From positions 1 to 64,000 of the forward strand of contig NZ_KV440953.1 in assembly GCF_001636425.1 (NCBI RefSeq): a stretch of DNA of 64,000 bases. The letters are read 5' to 3'. This stretch comes from Heyndrickxia acidicola. GTDB taxonomy: Bacteria; Bacillota; Bacilli; Bacillales; Bacillaceae_C. Shown here piece by piece: positions 43,270-51,929 of the stretch. The position numbers and the translations under genes are program-made. The notes under the pieces were generated by a model. It was given only the letters and a program-made list of their open reading frames with translations. It made no database searches and was not told the origin of the DNA. The first letter of the stretch is position 1. The number at the start of each line of letters is the position of its first letter.

Positions 43270-43309
43270 TACTGCTGTTTTCGCCTAGATGGAAGCTTTT
43301 GGAGAAACT

Positions 43310-43415
43310 GACATAGGTTTGATTAGGACCCAGTTGTTTTTTAGCTCATTCGTAAAGAAGGAAAAATGAGCTAAAAAACAAGCAGTTACCGCCATAGAAA
43401 TTTAATAAAGGTCAT
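43310..43415. repeat. R4 MITE-like element, decayed
   Basis: GGTTTGATTAGG...TTGTTTTTTAGCTCATTCGT..AAAAATGAGCTAAAAAACAAGCAG...TTAATAAAGGTC. Confidence 0.6.
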
Positions 43416-43462
43416 TTTAAACAACAAAAGCATTTAATAAAAAGTAAATAGTATTTAAAAAT

Positions 43463-43505
43463 AGCAGCCTTAAATCCTATTTAAGAAAAGGTTGTTTTTT
43501 TATTT
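43463..43505 (+). terminator. Possible terminator of ackA
   Basis: Stem AGCAGCCTT/AAGGTTGTT (two G.T pairs) followed by a long T-run. It lies beyond an R4 insertion. Confidence 0.6.
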
Positions 43506-43736
43506 TTTTGCACAGATAGCGACCCTCAAAAAAAATGGAAGCTTGTTATTGCCTGTGCTGCCTTAGATTTTTATAACAAATTCAGGTATCCTAATTTCTC
43601 TTGCTTTAGAGCAGCTAACTCTAAGTAAAGTTTCTAGCGATAAGAACTTTCCATTCGATGCTTTCCTTTTAAACCAGCTGAGCAGTTGTGTTATACTAGC
43701 CAGAGAGTCAAAATTTTCCTCAATAGAGGTGATGAT

Positions 43737-44579
43737 ATGGCGATGTCAAAGCGGGAAGAAACGATTTGGAAAGAGATTCAGGCATTTGAAGAATCCATTC
43801 TTCAATATGAAACAAATGATTTTGTAAACGTTTATAATAATTGGACAGACCAGGCCTTGAGTCTGGTACCTGAACCTGCTGCTGAACTATTCTTTAATAA
43901 GCTGGATACCTGGCTATTTCATTTGAATTCCCTTATTCAAGGTACGCAAATTCAAAATGATGCACGTGAACAAATCCTGGTCACTGGGAGAATATTTAAT
44001 GAATCCATACAATCCATTCAGGACCTTCGCCAATTGAACGCTGACCAGCTGAAATACATAGCAGAACAGCATGCCTCCCGCCATAGATTGTATTCTTTTC
44101 TACAGGGAGGGATTACGGGAACGGGCCAAGCGTTAATACTTTCCACAGACTTTCTTGCGATGCTTGTCCTAAACCTCAGAGCCGTTCAATTGACAGCCAT
44201 GTCCTATGGATATGATGTGCAGATTCCGTTTGAGATGATGACTTCATTAAAGGTTTTTCATGCTGCTACCTTGCCTGCCCGCTTAAAAGGGGAAGGCTGG
44301 AATGAATTAATGAAAGATCTAGAAGTAAATCACCATGATTCTTATTTTTACGGGGGAAATGAACAGCTCACCAATGTCCATTGGCTTGAGGAGCCGCTAA
44401 AGCAATTGGTTAAGGTATTTTTTATCGCGTCCTTTAGTAGAAAAACACTCTCCCGCATTCCTTTATTATCAATGGGGATAGGGGCCGTATCTAATTACCG
44501 TTATACAAGGAAAGTGACTGAATTTGCCAGCCGATATTACCAATACCGTTATCTGCTTGATAAATATTCGGCTCAATAA
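43737..44579 (+). CDS. EcsC-family protein
   Basis: 280 aa. Matches the EcsC family in layout: LQGGITGTGQALILSTDFLAMLVLNLRAVQLTAMSYGYDV in overlapping parts, then a C-terminal basic helix bundle. The central hydrophobic stretch (about 120-155) could contact membrane. Function unknown; EcsC-family proteins are named after the third gene of the ecs locus but are not transport subunits themselves. ATG 43737 with GAGGTGAT. 43 bp upstream of moaB, so possibly co-transcribed. Confidence 0.75.
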   Translation: MAMSKREETIWKEIQAFEESILQYETNDFVNVYNNWTDQALSLVPEPAAELFFNKLDTWLFHLNSLIQGTQIQNDAREQILVTGRIFNESIQSIQDLRQLNADQLKYIAEQHASRHRLYSFLQGGITGTGQALILSTDFLAMLVLNLRAVQLTAMSYGYDVQIPFEMMTSLKVFHAATLPARLKGEGWNELMKDLEVNHHDSYFYGGNEQLTNVHWLEEPLKQLVKVFFIASFSRKTLSRIPLLSMGIGAVSNYRYTRKVTEFASRYYQYRYLLDKYSAQ

Positions 44580-44622
44580 GGACAATCTTGTTTATAAAAC
44601 GGCAGAGAAAGGAAATTGCAGA

Positions 44623-45138
44623 ATGAGTGTATCTGAACATAAACAAAAAGCTCCTGATTGTGTTGTCTGTGCTGTCATAACGGTTAGTGACACCCGTACA
44701 AAAGAAACGGACAAAAGTGGAGCGGCAATGCACACATTTCTTCAAGAAGAAGGACATTCAGTTGAATTTTACACCATAGTAAAAGATGAACAGAAAGACA
44801 TTACGGCCGCAGTGGAGAGGGCTGCCAGCCATCCTGCCATTCAGGTGATTTTACTGAATGGGGGTACTGGGATGGCCAGCCGTGATGTAACCATTGAAAC
44901 CGTTACTGCTTTATTTGAGAAAGAATTAATCGGCTTTGGTGAACTGTTCAGGATGATTAGCTATTTAGAAGACATAGGCTCCGCAGCCATGTTGTCCAGA
45001 GCGGCTGCAGGCACATATAAAGGGAGAATGATCTTTGCCACTCCCGGTTCTACAGGGGCAGTACGTCTGGCAATGAAGAAGCTGATTATGCCGGAACTGG
45101 GCCATCTTGTCCGTGAACTGGGTAAGGATCAACTCTAA
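44623..45138 (+). CDS. moaB: Molybdenum cofactor biosynthesis protein MoaB
   Basis: Molybdopterin-binding fold (MogA/MoaB), adenylating molybdopterin or supporting metal insertion. 171 aa. VITVSDTRTKETDKSG (about 19-34), LLNGGTGMASRDVTIE (about 80-95) and FRMISYLEDIGSAAMLSRAAAG are diagnostic. ATG 44623 with AAAGGAA. Next to ackA, as in B. subtilis; no other Moco genes in the window. Confidence 0.94.
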   Translation: MSVSEHKQKAPDCVVCAVITVSDTRTKETDKSGAAMHTFLQEEGHSVEFYTIVKDEQKDITAAVERAASHPAIQVILLNGGTGMASRDVTIETVTALFEKELIGFGELFRMISYLEDIGSAAMLSRAAAGTYKGRMIFATPGSTGAVRLAMKKLIMPELGHLVRELGKDQL

Positions 45139-45173
45139 AAAACATATAAGAAGTTGAAAAGGGGATTTCCAAT

Positions 45174-46151
45174 ATGAAAATGATGCCATTAGAAAAACGA
45201 AACATAACGAACAGCCGCCTTGCACTAGGATGTATGGGGTTTGGCGGTTCCTGGGATAGCAGCCCTATCACAAAACAGCACATTCTGGAAGCTGAAAAAG
45301 CAGTCGATACTGCTCTTGCATCGGGCATCACGATGTTCGACCACGCTGATATCTACACAAGAGGAAAAGCGGAAGAAACCTTTGGAAAAGTGTTAAAGGC
45401 ACGTCCTGAATTACGTGGACAAATGGTCATTCAAAGTAAATGCGGGATTCGTTTTGAGGATGAAAAGGCGCCGGGAAGGTATGACTTTTCAAAAGAACAT
45501 ATTCTGCATTCTGTAGATAATATCTTAAAAAGGCTTTCTGTCGAATACCTTGATATCTTACTGCTTCACCGACCAGATCCTTTAATGGAGCCAGAAGAAG
45601 TTGCGGAAGCATTCCGTGATGTTCACGCCTCAGGAAAAGTGCGTCATTTTGGTGTATCCAATATGAGCAAAGGCCAAATGTCACTTCTTCAAACATATAG
45701 TGAACAGCCAATCATCGTAAACCAGTTAGAAATGAGTTTAAACAAGCTTGACTGGGTTGACCAAGGTATACATGTTAATCAGCAAGTAGGAACAGACGTT
45801 CATTTCGCTGAAGGCTTTATTGAATACAGCATGATGAGCGATATACAGATTCAAGCGTGGTCTCCATTAGCGAGAGGGATTTTTTCAGGCAGAGAGGAGC
45901 CAAATCTCACAGAAGCTGAGCTGAAGACAAAGGAATTAGTCGAGAAAATGGCAATTGAAAAAGAAACTAGCAGAGAAGCGATTGTTTTAGGGTGGTTAAT
46001 GAGGCATCCTGCCATGATTCAGCCGGTTATTGGCACAACGAATCCTGAGCGTATTCAGAAGTGCCAGGACGCTATCCGCCAGGCAGAGCAGATGACGAGA
46101 GAAGAATGGTACACTCTATATGTCACGGCAAGAGGAAACAGACTGCCATAA
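45174..46151 (+). CDS. Aldo/keto reductase
   Basis: 325 aa NADPH-dependent oxidoreductase with TIM barrel. Catalytic tetrad visible: Asp and Tyr in FDHADIYTRGKAE, Lys in IQSKCGIR, His in LLLHRPDPL. C-terminal cofactor part PVIGTTNPERIQKC. Resembles the YdhF-like branch. Physiological carbonyl substrate unknown. ATG with AAAAGGGGA. 35 bp after moaB, with no terminator between. Confidence 0.88.
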   Translation: MKMMPLEKRNITNSRLALGCMGFGGSWDSSPITKQHILEAEKAVDTALASGITMFDHADIYTRGKAEETFGKVLKARPELRGQMVIQSKCGIRFEDEKAPGRYDFSKEHILHSVDNILKRLSVEYLDILLLHRPDPLMEPEEVAEAFRDVHASGKVRHFGVSNMSKGQMSLLQTYSEQPIIVNQLEMSLNKLDWVDQGIHVNQQVGTDVHFAEGFIEYSMMSDIQIQAWSPLARGIFSGREEPNLTEAELKTKELVEKMAIEKETSREAIVLGWLMRHPAMIQPVIGTTNPERIQKCQDAIRQAEQMTREEWYTLYVTARGNRLP

Positions 46152-46289
46152 AGGTGAAGCAGGAGGTCAGCTTTTATAAAAATGATCCCTCCTACGATAT
46201 AACAGGCGATTTGCTAAAAATTAGCCGGTTTAATTTTTTCATCCCATCGAATCCTATCAAAGAACAAGGAAAGAATGGGAGGGTTTTTT

Positions 46290-46448
46290 ATGAACAAAAA
46301 GGATGATATGCCTTCTTTGTATTATGATGAAGATGGTCTAAGTGAAATTACAAATCAAATCCAGCTTGCCTATCAAAGCGGGGTACTTGGAGAAGAAACA
46401 GGCTCTTTTGATCTGGATAAGTATAGAAGTAGCACAATAGAGAAATAA
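46290..46448 (+). CDS. Small hypothetical protein, 52 aa
   Basis: Starts MNKKDDMPSLYYDEDGLSEI and ends LDKYRSSTIEK. Acidic, no Cys, no membrane segment. Good ribosome site (GGGAGG, 6-7 nt from ATG) and a strong terminator immediately after the stop mark it as a real gene. Function not recognised. Confidence 0.65.
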   Translation: MNKKDDMPSLYYDEDGLSEITNQIQLAYQSGVLGEETGSFDLDKYRSSTIEK

Positions 46449-46454
46449 AACCAT

Positions 46455-46493
46455 AAAAAGGAAACATGCTTGCGGGAGTGTGTTTCCTTTTTA
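46455..46493 (+). terminator. Terminator after the 52-aa gene
   Basis: Perfect 12-bp stem AAAAAGGAAACA/TGTTTCCTTTTT. Confidence 0.88.
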
Positions 46494-46500
46494 ATTTAAA

Positions 46501-46592
46501 ATGGCTTTGTATAAGGATTCCATTGTTGTTTTAGCTCATTCGTTTGAAACGTGTAACACTCCTTTCAACTGAGCTGAAAAACAAGGAACTTA
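46501..46592. repeat. R4 MITE-like element, decayed
   Basis: ATGGCTTTGTATAAGGATTCC...TTTTAGCTCATTCGTTTGAAAC...CTTTCAACTGAGCTGAAAAACAAGG. Confidence 0.55.
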
Positions 46593-46605
46593 ATTTTCCC
46601 TCCGT

Positions 46606-46648
46606 GTTGATTTGAAGCGAGTGTCTGCAGCGTAAATCAACCAGCAGG
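46606..46648. repeat. R1 right-end remnant
   Basis: GAAGCGAGTGTCTGCAGCG..AATCAACCAGCAGG. Confidence 0.55.
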
Positions 46649-46700
46649 ATGATCAATGCAATACCAATGTATCGGATATAGTTATGTTAATTTGAACCAA

Positions 46701-46834
46701 AAGTTGATTGAAAGCAAAAGGCACCCGACTCCTGCAGAATGAACAAGTTATGGGAAGACGTGCAGGAGCATGCATAAGGAAGTTCCTCAACCAACCGCAT
46801 AAAGCGAGTGTCTGCAGTGAAATCAACAGGCAAG
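46701..46834 (+). repeat. R1 dispersed repeat, near full length
   Basis: AGTTGATTGAAAGCAAAAGGCACCCGACTCCTGCAG...GACGTGCAGGAGCATG...CCGCATAAAGCGAGTGTCTGCAG.GAAATCAACAGG. Arms CTCCTGCA../..TGCAGGAG pair. Together with the two preceding remnants it fills the long gap before ald. Confidence 0.72.
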
Positions 46835-46892
46835 CTAAACGAAACCAATAAATTTGTTAGAGACCGTTTATTAAAAGAATTATTAGAATAAA

Positions 46893-46920
46893 TGGACTAG
46901 TGTTATATTTTTAATATAAT
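46893..46920 (+). promoter_or_regulatory. Promoter candidate for ald
   Basis: TGGACT-N16-TATAAT (4/6 and 6/6), about 95 nt upstream of ald. Confidence 0.5.
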
Positions 46921-47014
46921 ATAAAAGTGATAGGAAAACTCAAACCAGAGTGATAGAATGTAAGTGTTTACAATTACTTAAATGAATAGAATCAGTAAAT
47001 CAGGGGGTTTTACT

Positions 47015-48133
47015 ATGCGTATTGGAGTTCCAAAAGAAATTAAAAATAACGAGAACAGGGTAGCCATGACGCCTGCCGGTGTTGTAACACTAACAAACGC
47101 GGGGCATGAGGTATTAATAGAAACAAATGCAGGCATGGGTTCTGGCTTTACAGATACTGATTACATTAATGCAGGAGCAAAAATTGTAGAAAATCCGGCC
47201 GAAGCCTGGGCAGCTGAAATGGTAATGAAGGTAAAAGAGCCGATTGAAAGTGAGTACCACTATTTCCGTGAAGGTCTAATTCTATTTACATATTTGCACC
47301 TTGCTGCAGCTCCTGAGTTAACAAAAGAGTTAATGGATAAAAAAGTAATTGGAATTGCGTATGAAACCGTGCAGCTTCCAAACAGGTCCCTTCCTTTACT
47401 AACGCCAATGAGCGAAGTAGCCGGAAGAATGTCCACTCAAATTGGAGCGCAGTTCCTTGAAAAAAATCAAGGCGGCAAAGGAATCCTGCTTTCTGGCGTT
47501 CCTGGTGTTCAGCGAGGAAGAGTAACGATTATCGGAGGCGGTGTTGCAGGAACCAATGCGGCTAAAATGGCAGTTGGACTTGGGGCCGATGTGACGGTAA
47601 TCGACCTAAATCCTGATCGTCTGCGTCAATTGGATGATATTTTTGGAAGTGAAATTACGACGCTTATGTCGAATCCTTACAATATTGCAGAAGCAGTAAA
47701 AGACTCTGATCTTGTTGTTGGAGCAGTTCTCATCCCAGGTGCAAAAGCGCCTAAGCTTGTAACAGAGGAAATGATTGAAGCGATGTCTCCTGGATCAGTT
47801 GTGGTGGATATCGCCATTGACCAGGGCGGAATTTTTGAAACAAGTGACCGTATAACAACTCATGATAATCCAACTTATGAAAAGCACGGGGTTGTCCACT
47901 ACGCTGTTGCCAATATGCCTGGGGCTGTGCCGCGTACATCTACTATTGCACTGACAAATGTCACTGTTCCATATGCATTGCAAATTGCCAATAAAGGCTA
48001 TAAAAAAGCTTGCTTAGAAAATGAACCTTTATTAAAAGGACTTAATACTCTTAATGGTTCAGTCACTTATAAAGCAGTAGCGGATGATTTACAGCTTGAG
48101 CATGTAGATGCGCTATCTTTTTTAAATGAATAA
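47015..48133 (+). CDS. ald: Alanine dehydrogenase
   Basis: NAD-dependent L-alanine/pyruvate interconversion, needed for alanine use and in sporulating and germinating cells. 372 aa (B. subtilis 378). [20 protein letters not shown] (Arg15 region), catalytic Lys in VMKVKEP, His in FTYLHLAA, nucleotide-binding [28 protein letters not shown] in parts, and VDIAIDQGG. Start at ATG 47015 with AGGGGG; the Met at 46982 has no site and extends past the family N-terminus. Confidence 0.97.
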   Translation: MRIGVPKEIKNNENRVAMTPAGVVTLTNAGHEVLIETNAGMGSGFTDTDYINAGAKIVENPAEAWAAEMVMKVKEPIESEYHYFREGLILFTYLHLAAAPELTKELMDKKVIGIAYETVQLPNRSLPLLTPMSEVAGRMSTQIGAQFLEKNQGGKGILLSGVPGVQRGRVTIIGGGVAGTNAAKMAVGLGADVTVIDLNPDRLRQLDDIFGSEITTLMSNPYNIAEAVKDSDLVVGAVLIPGAKAPKLVTEEMIEAMSPGSVVVDIAIDQGGIFETSDRITTHDNPTYEKHGVVHYAVANMPGAVPRTSTIALTNVTVPYALQIANKGYKKACLENEPLLKGLNTLNGSVTYKAVADDLQLEHVDALSFLNE

Positions 48134-48162
48134 ATATATATGTTGAATTTAAGTTTTTAATT

Positions 48163-48273
48163 TGATGATTGGAGCAGAAGGCACGGGACTCTTTCATAAC
48201 AAGCAGGCAATAGGCGCAATTTGCGCCTGTCTGCCTCGTATGAAAGCGAGTGCCTGCAGAGGAAATCAATAGC
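48163..48273 (+). repeat. R1 dispersed repeat with internal hairpin
   Basis: TGATTGGAGCAGAAGGCACGGGACTC...GAAAGCGAGTGCCTGCAGAGGAAATCAATAG. Internal GGCGCAA/TTGCGCC arms flanked by CAGGCA..TGCC. Confidence 0.7.
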
Positions 48274-48317
48274 CAATTTATAAGAAAAAACTAATTTCAA
48301 TTTATATAGAAATAAAG

Positions 48318-48347
48318 AAAGGATTGATCTCGAATCAATCCTTTTTT
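48318..48347 (+). terminator. Terminator of ald
   Basis: Perfect 11-bp stem AAAGGATTGAT/ATCAATCCTTT then TTTT. Separated from the ald stop by the R1 element. Confidence 0.85.
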
Positions 48348-48442
48348 TATGGGAAAAACTATCTAATTGGAAGATGAATTGGCTTGCTTAATGTTAAATA
48401 GGGTAAATGAATTTTATAACATTATCAGAAAGGAGCTAAAAA

Positions 48443-49069
48443 ATGATTGGTACGATCATCCATTTAATCATTACAGTGTTTGCTGTTATGAATCCAATCG
48501 GAAATATTCCGATTTTTGTTAGTCTTACTGATGGCTACAGCTTGGAAGACAGGAGAAAAACAGCAAAAAAAGCTACCATTGTATCATTCATCATATTAAC
48601 AGTATTTTTAGTTCTGGGACATTTTATTTTTAGTGTATTTGGCATCACCATCCATTCTTTTCGCATTGCAGGAGGCATTCTTATATTTGGAATTGCCTAT
48701 AATTTGCTGCATGCCAAGCAATCGCGGGCACAGTCCCCAAGAACCAAGGAAAAAGCGGAAGCAATGGAGAAGGAGGATGTTTCTGTTACACCGCTCGCTT
48801 TGCCTATTATGGCAGGACCAGGGACAATTGCAACGGTTATGGCTTCAACAGCGTCCCACAGCCCTATTAACCTGCTGAGCGTGTTAATTGGTTATACAGT
48901 TGTTCTTATTGCAACGTTTCTTTTGTTTTATTTTTCTACTTCGATTATCACAAGGGTCGGGCAAACGGGTTTAAATGTTGTTACCAGGCTGATGGGGCTG
49001 GTTTTGGCGGTTGTTGCCATCCAAATGATTGCAGACGGTGTAAAAGGGTTATTTCCTCATCTTGGCTGA
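48443..49069 (+). CDS. MarC-family integral membrane protein
   Basis: 208 aa with six predicted hydrophobic helices. MarC signatures: AVMNPIGNIPIFVSLT near the N-terminus and the repeated PLALPIMAGPGTIATVM in the second half, both typical of this duplicated fold. Transport role and substrate unknown; the name does not imply antibiotic resistance. ATG with AAAGGAG. Ends at a bidirectional terminator shared with pepQ. Confidence 0.88.
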   Translation: MIGTIIHLIITVFAVMNPIGNIPIFVSLTDGYSLEDRRKTAKKATIVSFIILTVFLVLGHFIFSVFGITIHSFRIAGGILIFGIAYNLLHAKQSRAQSPRTKEKAEAMEKEDVSVTPLALPIMAGPGTIATVMASTASHSPINLLSVLIGYTVVLIATFLLFYFSTSIITRVGQTGLNVVTRLMGLVLAVVAIQMIADGVKGLFPHLG

Positions 49070-49085
49070 TAGTAAATAGAGAAAT

Positions 49086-49129
49086 AAAAACAAGCAGGAC
49101 CCCATTTTTTAGAGTTCCTGCTTGTTTTT
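49086..49129. terminator. Bidirectional terminator, MarC-family gene / pepQ
   Basis: Perfect 14-bp stem AAAAACAAGCAGGA/TCCTGCTTGTTTTT. Confidence 0.9.
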
Positions 49130-49181
49130 AACTACCCTTTTTATGCTGGTCGCCAATGATCAGGTGCCTTCCGTTTTTCTT

Positions 49182-50282
49182 TTACCCCTTCACAATTTGC
49201 AGTGTTTTTGGGAAGGCTGTAAGCGCAGTTCCGCCATTCGCTGTGACATATACGTCATCCTCAATGCGGACACCTGCTACCTGTGGCACATAAATGCCTG
49301 GCTCGATTGTAAAGACCATGCCTTCTTCCATAATCAACTCATTCGTGTTGGTTAAAGAAGGATATTCATGAACACTGACTCCCAGCCCATGGCCTAAGCG
49401 GTGAGGAAAATAGTCGCCATAGCCTGCTTCGGCAATAATATTCCGGGCAATTTGGTCCAATTCTTTTGCAGCTACCCCTGGCCGCACTGCCTTAAGGGCC
49501 GCTTCTTCTGCAGCAAGAACCGTATGGTAGATTTTATCCTGCTCTTCATTGACATGATCATAGGCAACGGTTCTTGTGATATCTGAGCAGTACCCTTCGT
49601 ACACTACCCCGAGGTCAAATAAGACAAGATCACCCTTTTGAATTTTGGTTGATCCGGGATTGCCATGAGGAGAAGCTCCATTTGCTCCCGTAAGAACCAT
49701 CGTTGAAAAGGACATTTCTGAGATGCCTTTTTTCTTCAACTCATATTCAATTGCTGCAAGGATGTCCAGTTCAGTTTTGCCTTCCTTAATTTCGTTGACT
49801 CCAGTTTGAACTGCAAAATCCGCATATTCACATGCTTTTTGAATGAGTTCTAATTCTTTATCATCTTTGATCATGCGTAGTTTACGAAGAATTTCTTCTG
49901 CAGCCGTATAAGAAGCCCCGGAAAAACGATGAAGAAATTCCTCATACCGTTCTACATTCATGCTTTCTTTTTCGATTGCCCATTTATGTACTTTTCCTAC
50001 TCGGTCGAGGATTTTTTTCTCAACAATATCCCAATGGTTGTCTGTATCTGAATAGCCGACGATTTCCCATTCCCATCCTGCGTTTTTTGCATCATGTACC
50101 TCCATAGCAGGGCAAATCAAGAAAGGTTCCTTGTCTTGAAATACAGCTAAGCCCAGCAGTCTTTCGTGGGGTTCGCTGCGAAAGCCGCTTAAATAAAAAA
50201 CATTGTCCTTAGAGGTTAAAAAAGCAGCATCTATATTTTCGTTTTTTAACCACTCTGTTAACTTTTGCAATCTTTGCTTCAT
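49182..50282 (-). CDS. pepQ: Xaa-Pro dipeptidase/aminopeptidase P-like, M24 family
   Basis: Cleaves dipeptides with C-terminal proline. 366 aa. N-terminal creatinase-like domain (about 1-130) then the pita-bread metallopeptidase fold, with metal ligands in DLGVVYEGYCSDITRT (two Asp), HRLGHGLGVSVHE (His), TIEPGIYVP (Glu) and VRIEDDVYV (Glu). Start at ATG 50282 with AAGGAG at 9 nt; the Met at 50318 lies before that site. The choice between PepQ and a PapA/PapB-type aminopeptidase P is not certain. Confidence 0.88.
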   Translation of the reverse strand: MKQRLQKLTEWLKNENIDAAFLTSKDNVFYLSGFRSEPHERLLGLAVFQDKEPFLICPAMEVHDAKNAGWEWEIVGYSDTDNHWDIVEKKILDRVGKVHKWAIEKESMNVERYEEFLHRFSGASYTAAEEILRKLRMIKDDKELELIQKACEYADFAVQTGVNEIKEGKTELDILAAIEYELKKKGISEMSFSTMVLTGANGASPHGNPGSTKIQKGDLVLFDLGVVYEGYCSDITRTVAYDHVNEEQDKIYHTVLAAEEAALKAVRPGVAAKELDQIARNIIAEAGYGDYFPHRLGHGLGVSVHEYPSLTNTNELIMEEGMVFTIEPGIYVPQVAGVRIEDDVYVTANGGTALTAFPKTLQIVKG

Positions 50283-50578
50283 TTGTTTCAACTCCTTAAA
50301 AAGTTCTACTAGTAGCATATCAAAAATTCAGGGAATTAGTTTAAAAATGTCTTTAAAAATGTTAATAGTTTTATAATCTGCATTTGTATCAATGATTTTC
50401 TTAAACATACGAATGAAAATCCAATTTCTTGCGGATGAGAGTTTGTCATGGGAAAATAGTCTAGAGGCTTCTCTTTTTTTGACTTCCTTATTGGACAGGA
50501 TGTTTGTACATACGGGAAAAGGATAAAAGACATAAGGGAAGAATTTTAAATTGATAACGGTAAAAGGAGTGTTTTCGC

Positions 50579-51259
50579 ATGAAGGTATCTTTCCATGGTC
50601 ATTCAGTTGTAAAAGTTGAGACAAATGGTAAAACGATTTTATTTGATCCATTTATTAACGGCAATAACCAAACAGATTTAAAGGTTGATAATGAAAATCC
50701 TGATGTTATTATTCTTACTCACGGGCACGGCGATCATGTTGGGGATACTGTTGAAATTGCTAAAAGAAGCGGTGCACTTGTCATTGCCAATAATGAAATT
50801 GCCAATTACTTAAGCTTTCAGGGATTAAACACACATCCTATGCATATCGGCGGAGCGTATGAATTTGATTTCGGTAAAGTCAAACTAACGCCGGCCTTCC
50901 ACGGTTCGGCAATGATTACGGATAATCAAGAAATTATCTATTTGGGAATGCCTACGGGCGTATTATTGATGGCAGAGGGGAAAACTATTTATCACGCTGG
51001 AGATACAGGCCTGTTCTCAGATATGAAGCTGATTGGTGAACGCCATCCGATTGATTTAGCCTTTTTGCCAATTGGAGACAACTTTACGATGGGACCGGAG
51101 GATGCAGCATTAGCAGCTGAATTTTTACAAGCTAAAACGGTTGTTCCTGTCCACTATGATACATTCCCGCCAATCAAACAGGATCCGCAGTTATTTATTA
51201 ACCTGCTAAAAGAAAATAACGGTAAAATCATGAAGGCCGGCGACTCTATCGAACTGTAA
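50579..51259 (+). CDS. ytkL: YtkL, UPF0173 metal-dependent hydrolase
   Basis: 226 aa metallo-beta-lactamase fold. Metal motif [10 protein letters not shown] (HxHxDH) at about 53-62, further ligands in [19 protein letters not shown] and VPVHYDTFP. Substrate unknown for UPF0173. ATG with AAAGGAG. Located after ald and pepQ, as in many Bacillus genomes. Confidence 0.92.
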   Translation: MKVSFHGHSVVKVETNGKTILFDPFINGNNQTDLKVDNENPDVIILTHGHGDHVGDTVEIAKRSGALVIANNEIANYLSFQGLNTHPMHIGGAYEFDFGKVKLTPAFHGSAMITDNQEIIYLGMPTGVLLMAEGKTIYHAGDTGLFSDMKLIGERHPIDLAFLPIGDNFTMGPEDAALAAEFLQAKTVVPVHYDTFPPIKQDPQLFINLLKENNGKIMKAGDSIEL

Positions 51260-51363
51260 TCAGCCCAAAAAAAGTTGCTAAATCCTGCTTTTTTAGTGAA
51301 CTTTCTCCATGCCTATGCATAAACTATGAACAAGCTATTGTTTAGGAGAAAGGAGCAAGCTTA

Positions 51364-51594
51364 GTGAAGCAACGATATTTGCTTTGTGTATTACTGGGGG
51401 CTTTAATGGTTTACTATGCAGTGCCGCGATTGAGTTTTCAGTTCAACCAGATTGAAGGCAAGTTTACGCTGGTGTGGCTTGGTTTTTCTATTCTGGTGCT
51501 CGCTGGCAATGTATCAGCCATGCTTTATACTCCTGTTGCAAGGAAAACAGCGATCAGGGAAAGAGCACCTAAAAAACGAGTCAGATCTAACTGA
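51364..51594 (+). CDS. Small two-helix membrane protein, 76 aa
   Basis: GTG start with AAAGGAGCAAG upstream. Hydrophobic segments at about residues 5-20 and 36-56, then a strongly basic C-terminus (RKTAIRERAPKKRVRSN) that should stay cytoplasmic. It follows ytkL by about 105 bp. Not recognised; not an obvious toxin or holin. Confidence 0.6.
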   Translation: MKQRYLLCVLLGALMVYYAVPRLSFQFNQIEGKFTLVWLGFSILVLAGNVSAMLYTPVARKTAIRERAPKKRVRSN

Positions 51595-51596
51595 TA

Positions 51597-51715
51597 GGCT
51601 TTGTTATAGGAATTCAATTGGGTTTTAGCTCATAAGTTACAGTTAAAGAAGGAAAAATGGACTGCAGGGAATAAAATCTATCTGCAGTCCATTTTTTGTG
51701 AGCTAATATTGATTA
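51597..51715. repeat. R4 MITE-like element, altered centre
   Basis: GGCTTTGTTATAGGAATTC...GGGTTTTAGCTCAT...TTTTTTGTGAGCTAATA. The centre carries a different perfect hairpin, ATGGACTGCAG / CTGCAGTCCAT. Confidence 0.6.
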
Positions 51716-51766
51716 CAATGGACATGACGATGGGAATAACGAAAATAAAATGCGAAGTTTTGTGCT

Positions 51767-51806
51767 TTAAAGCGTAAAAGGGGTCAGACCCCTTTAGTGG
51801 AGTAAA
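51767..51806. repeat. REP-like hairpin, copy 2
   Basis: TTAAAGCGTAAAAGGGGTCAGACCCCTTTAGTGG in part. Core identical to 40349-40388. Confidence 0.8.
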
Positions 51807-51929
51807 GTAAAGTCTCTGAGCGCGGGTTATATTCATTTACAAGCTCTTGTGCTTTTCGTTGAAAACACACGGATTACTCTTTATAATTGAAGCTAATACT
51901 ATGTGACCGGCAAGAAAAGGGGGAGCGGT

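Noticed and set aside
46061-46306. 81-codon ORF overlapping the end of the aldo/keto reductase
   Set aside because: Out-of-frame shadow; no start signal, and it overlaps the ribosome site of the 52-aa gene.
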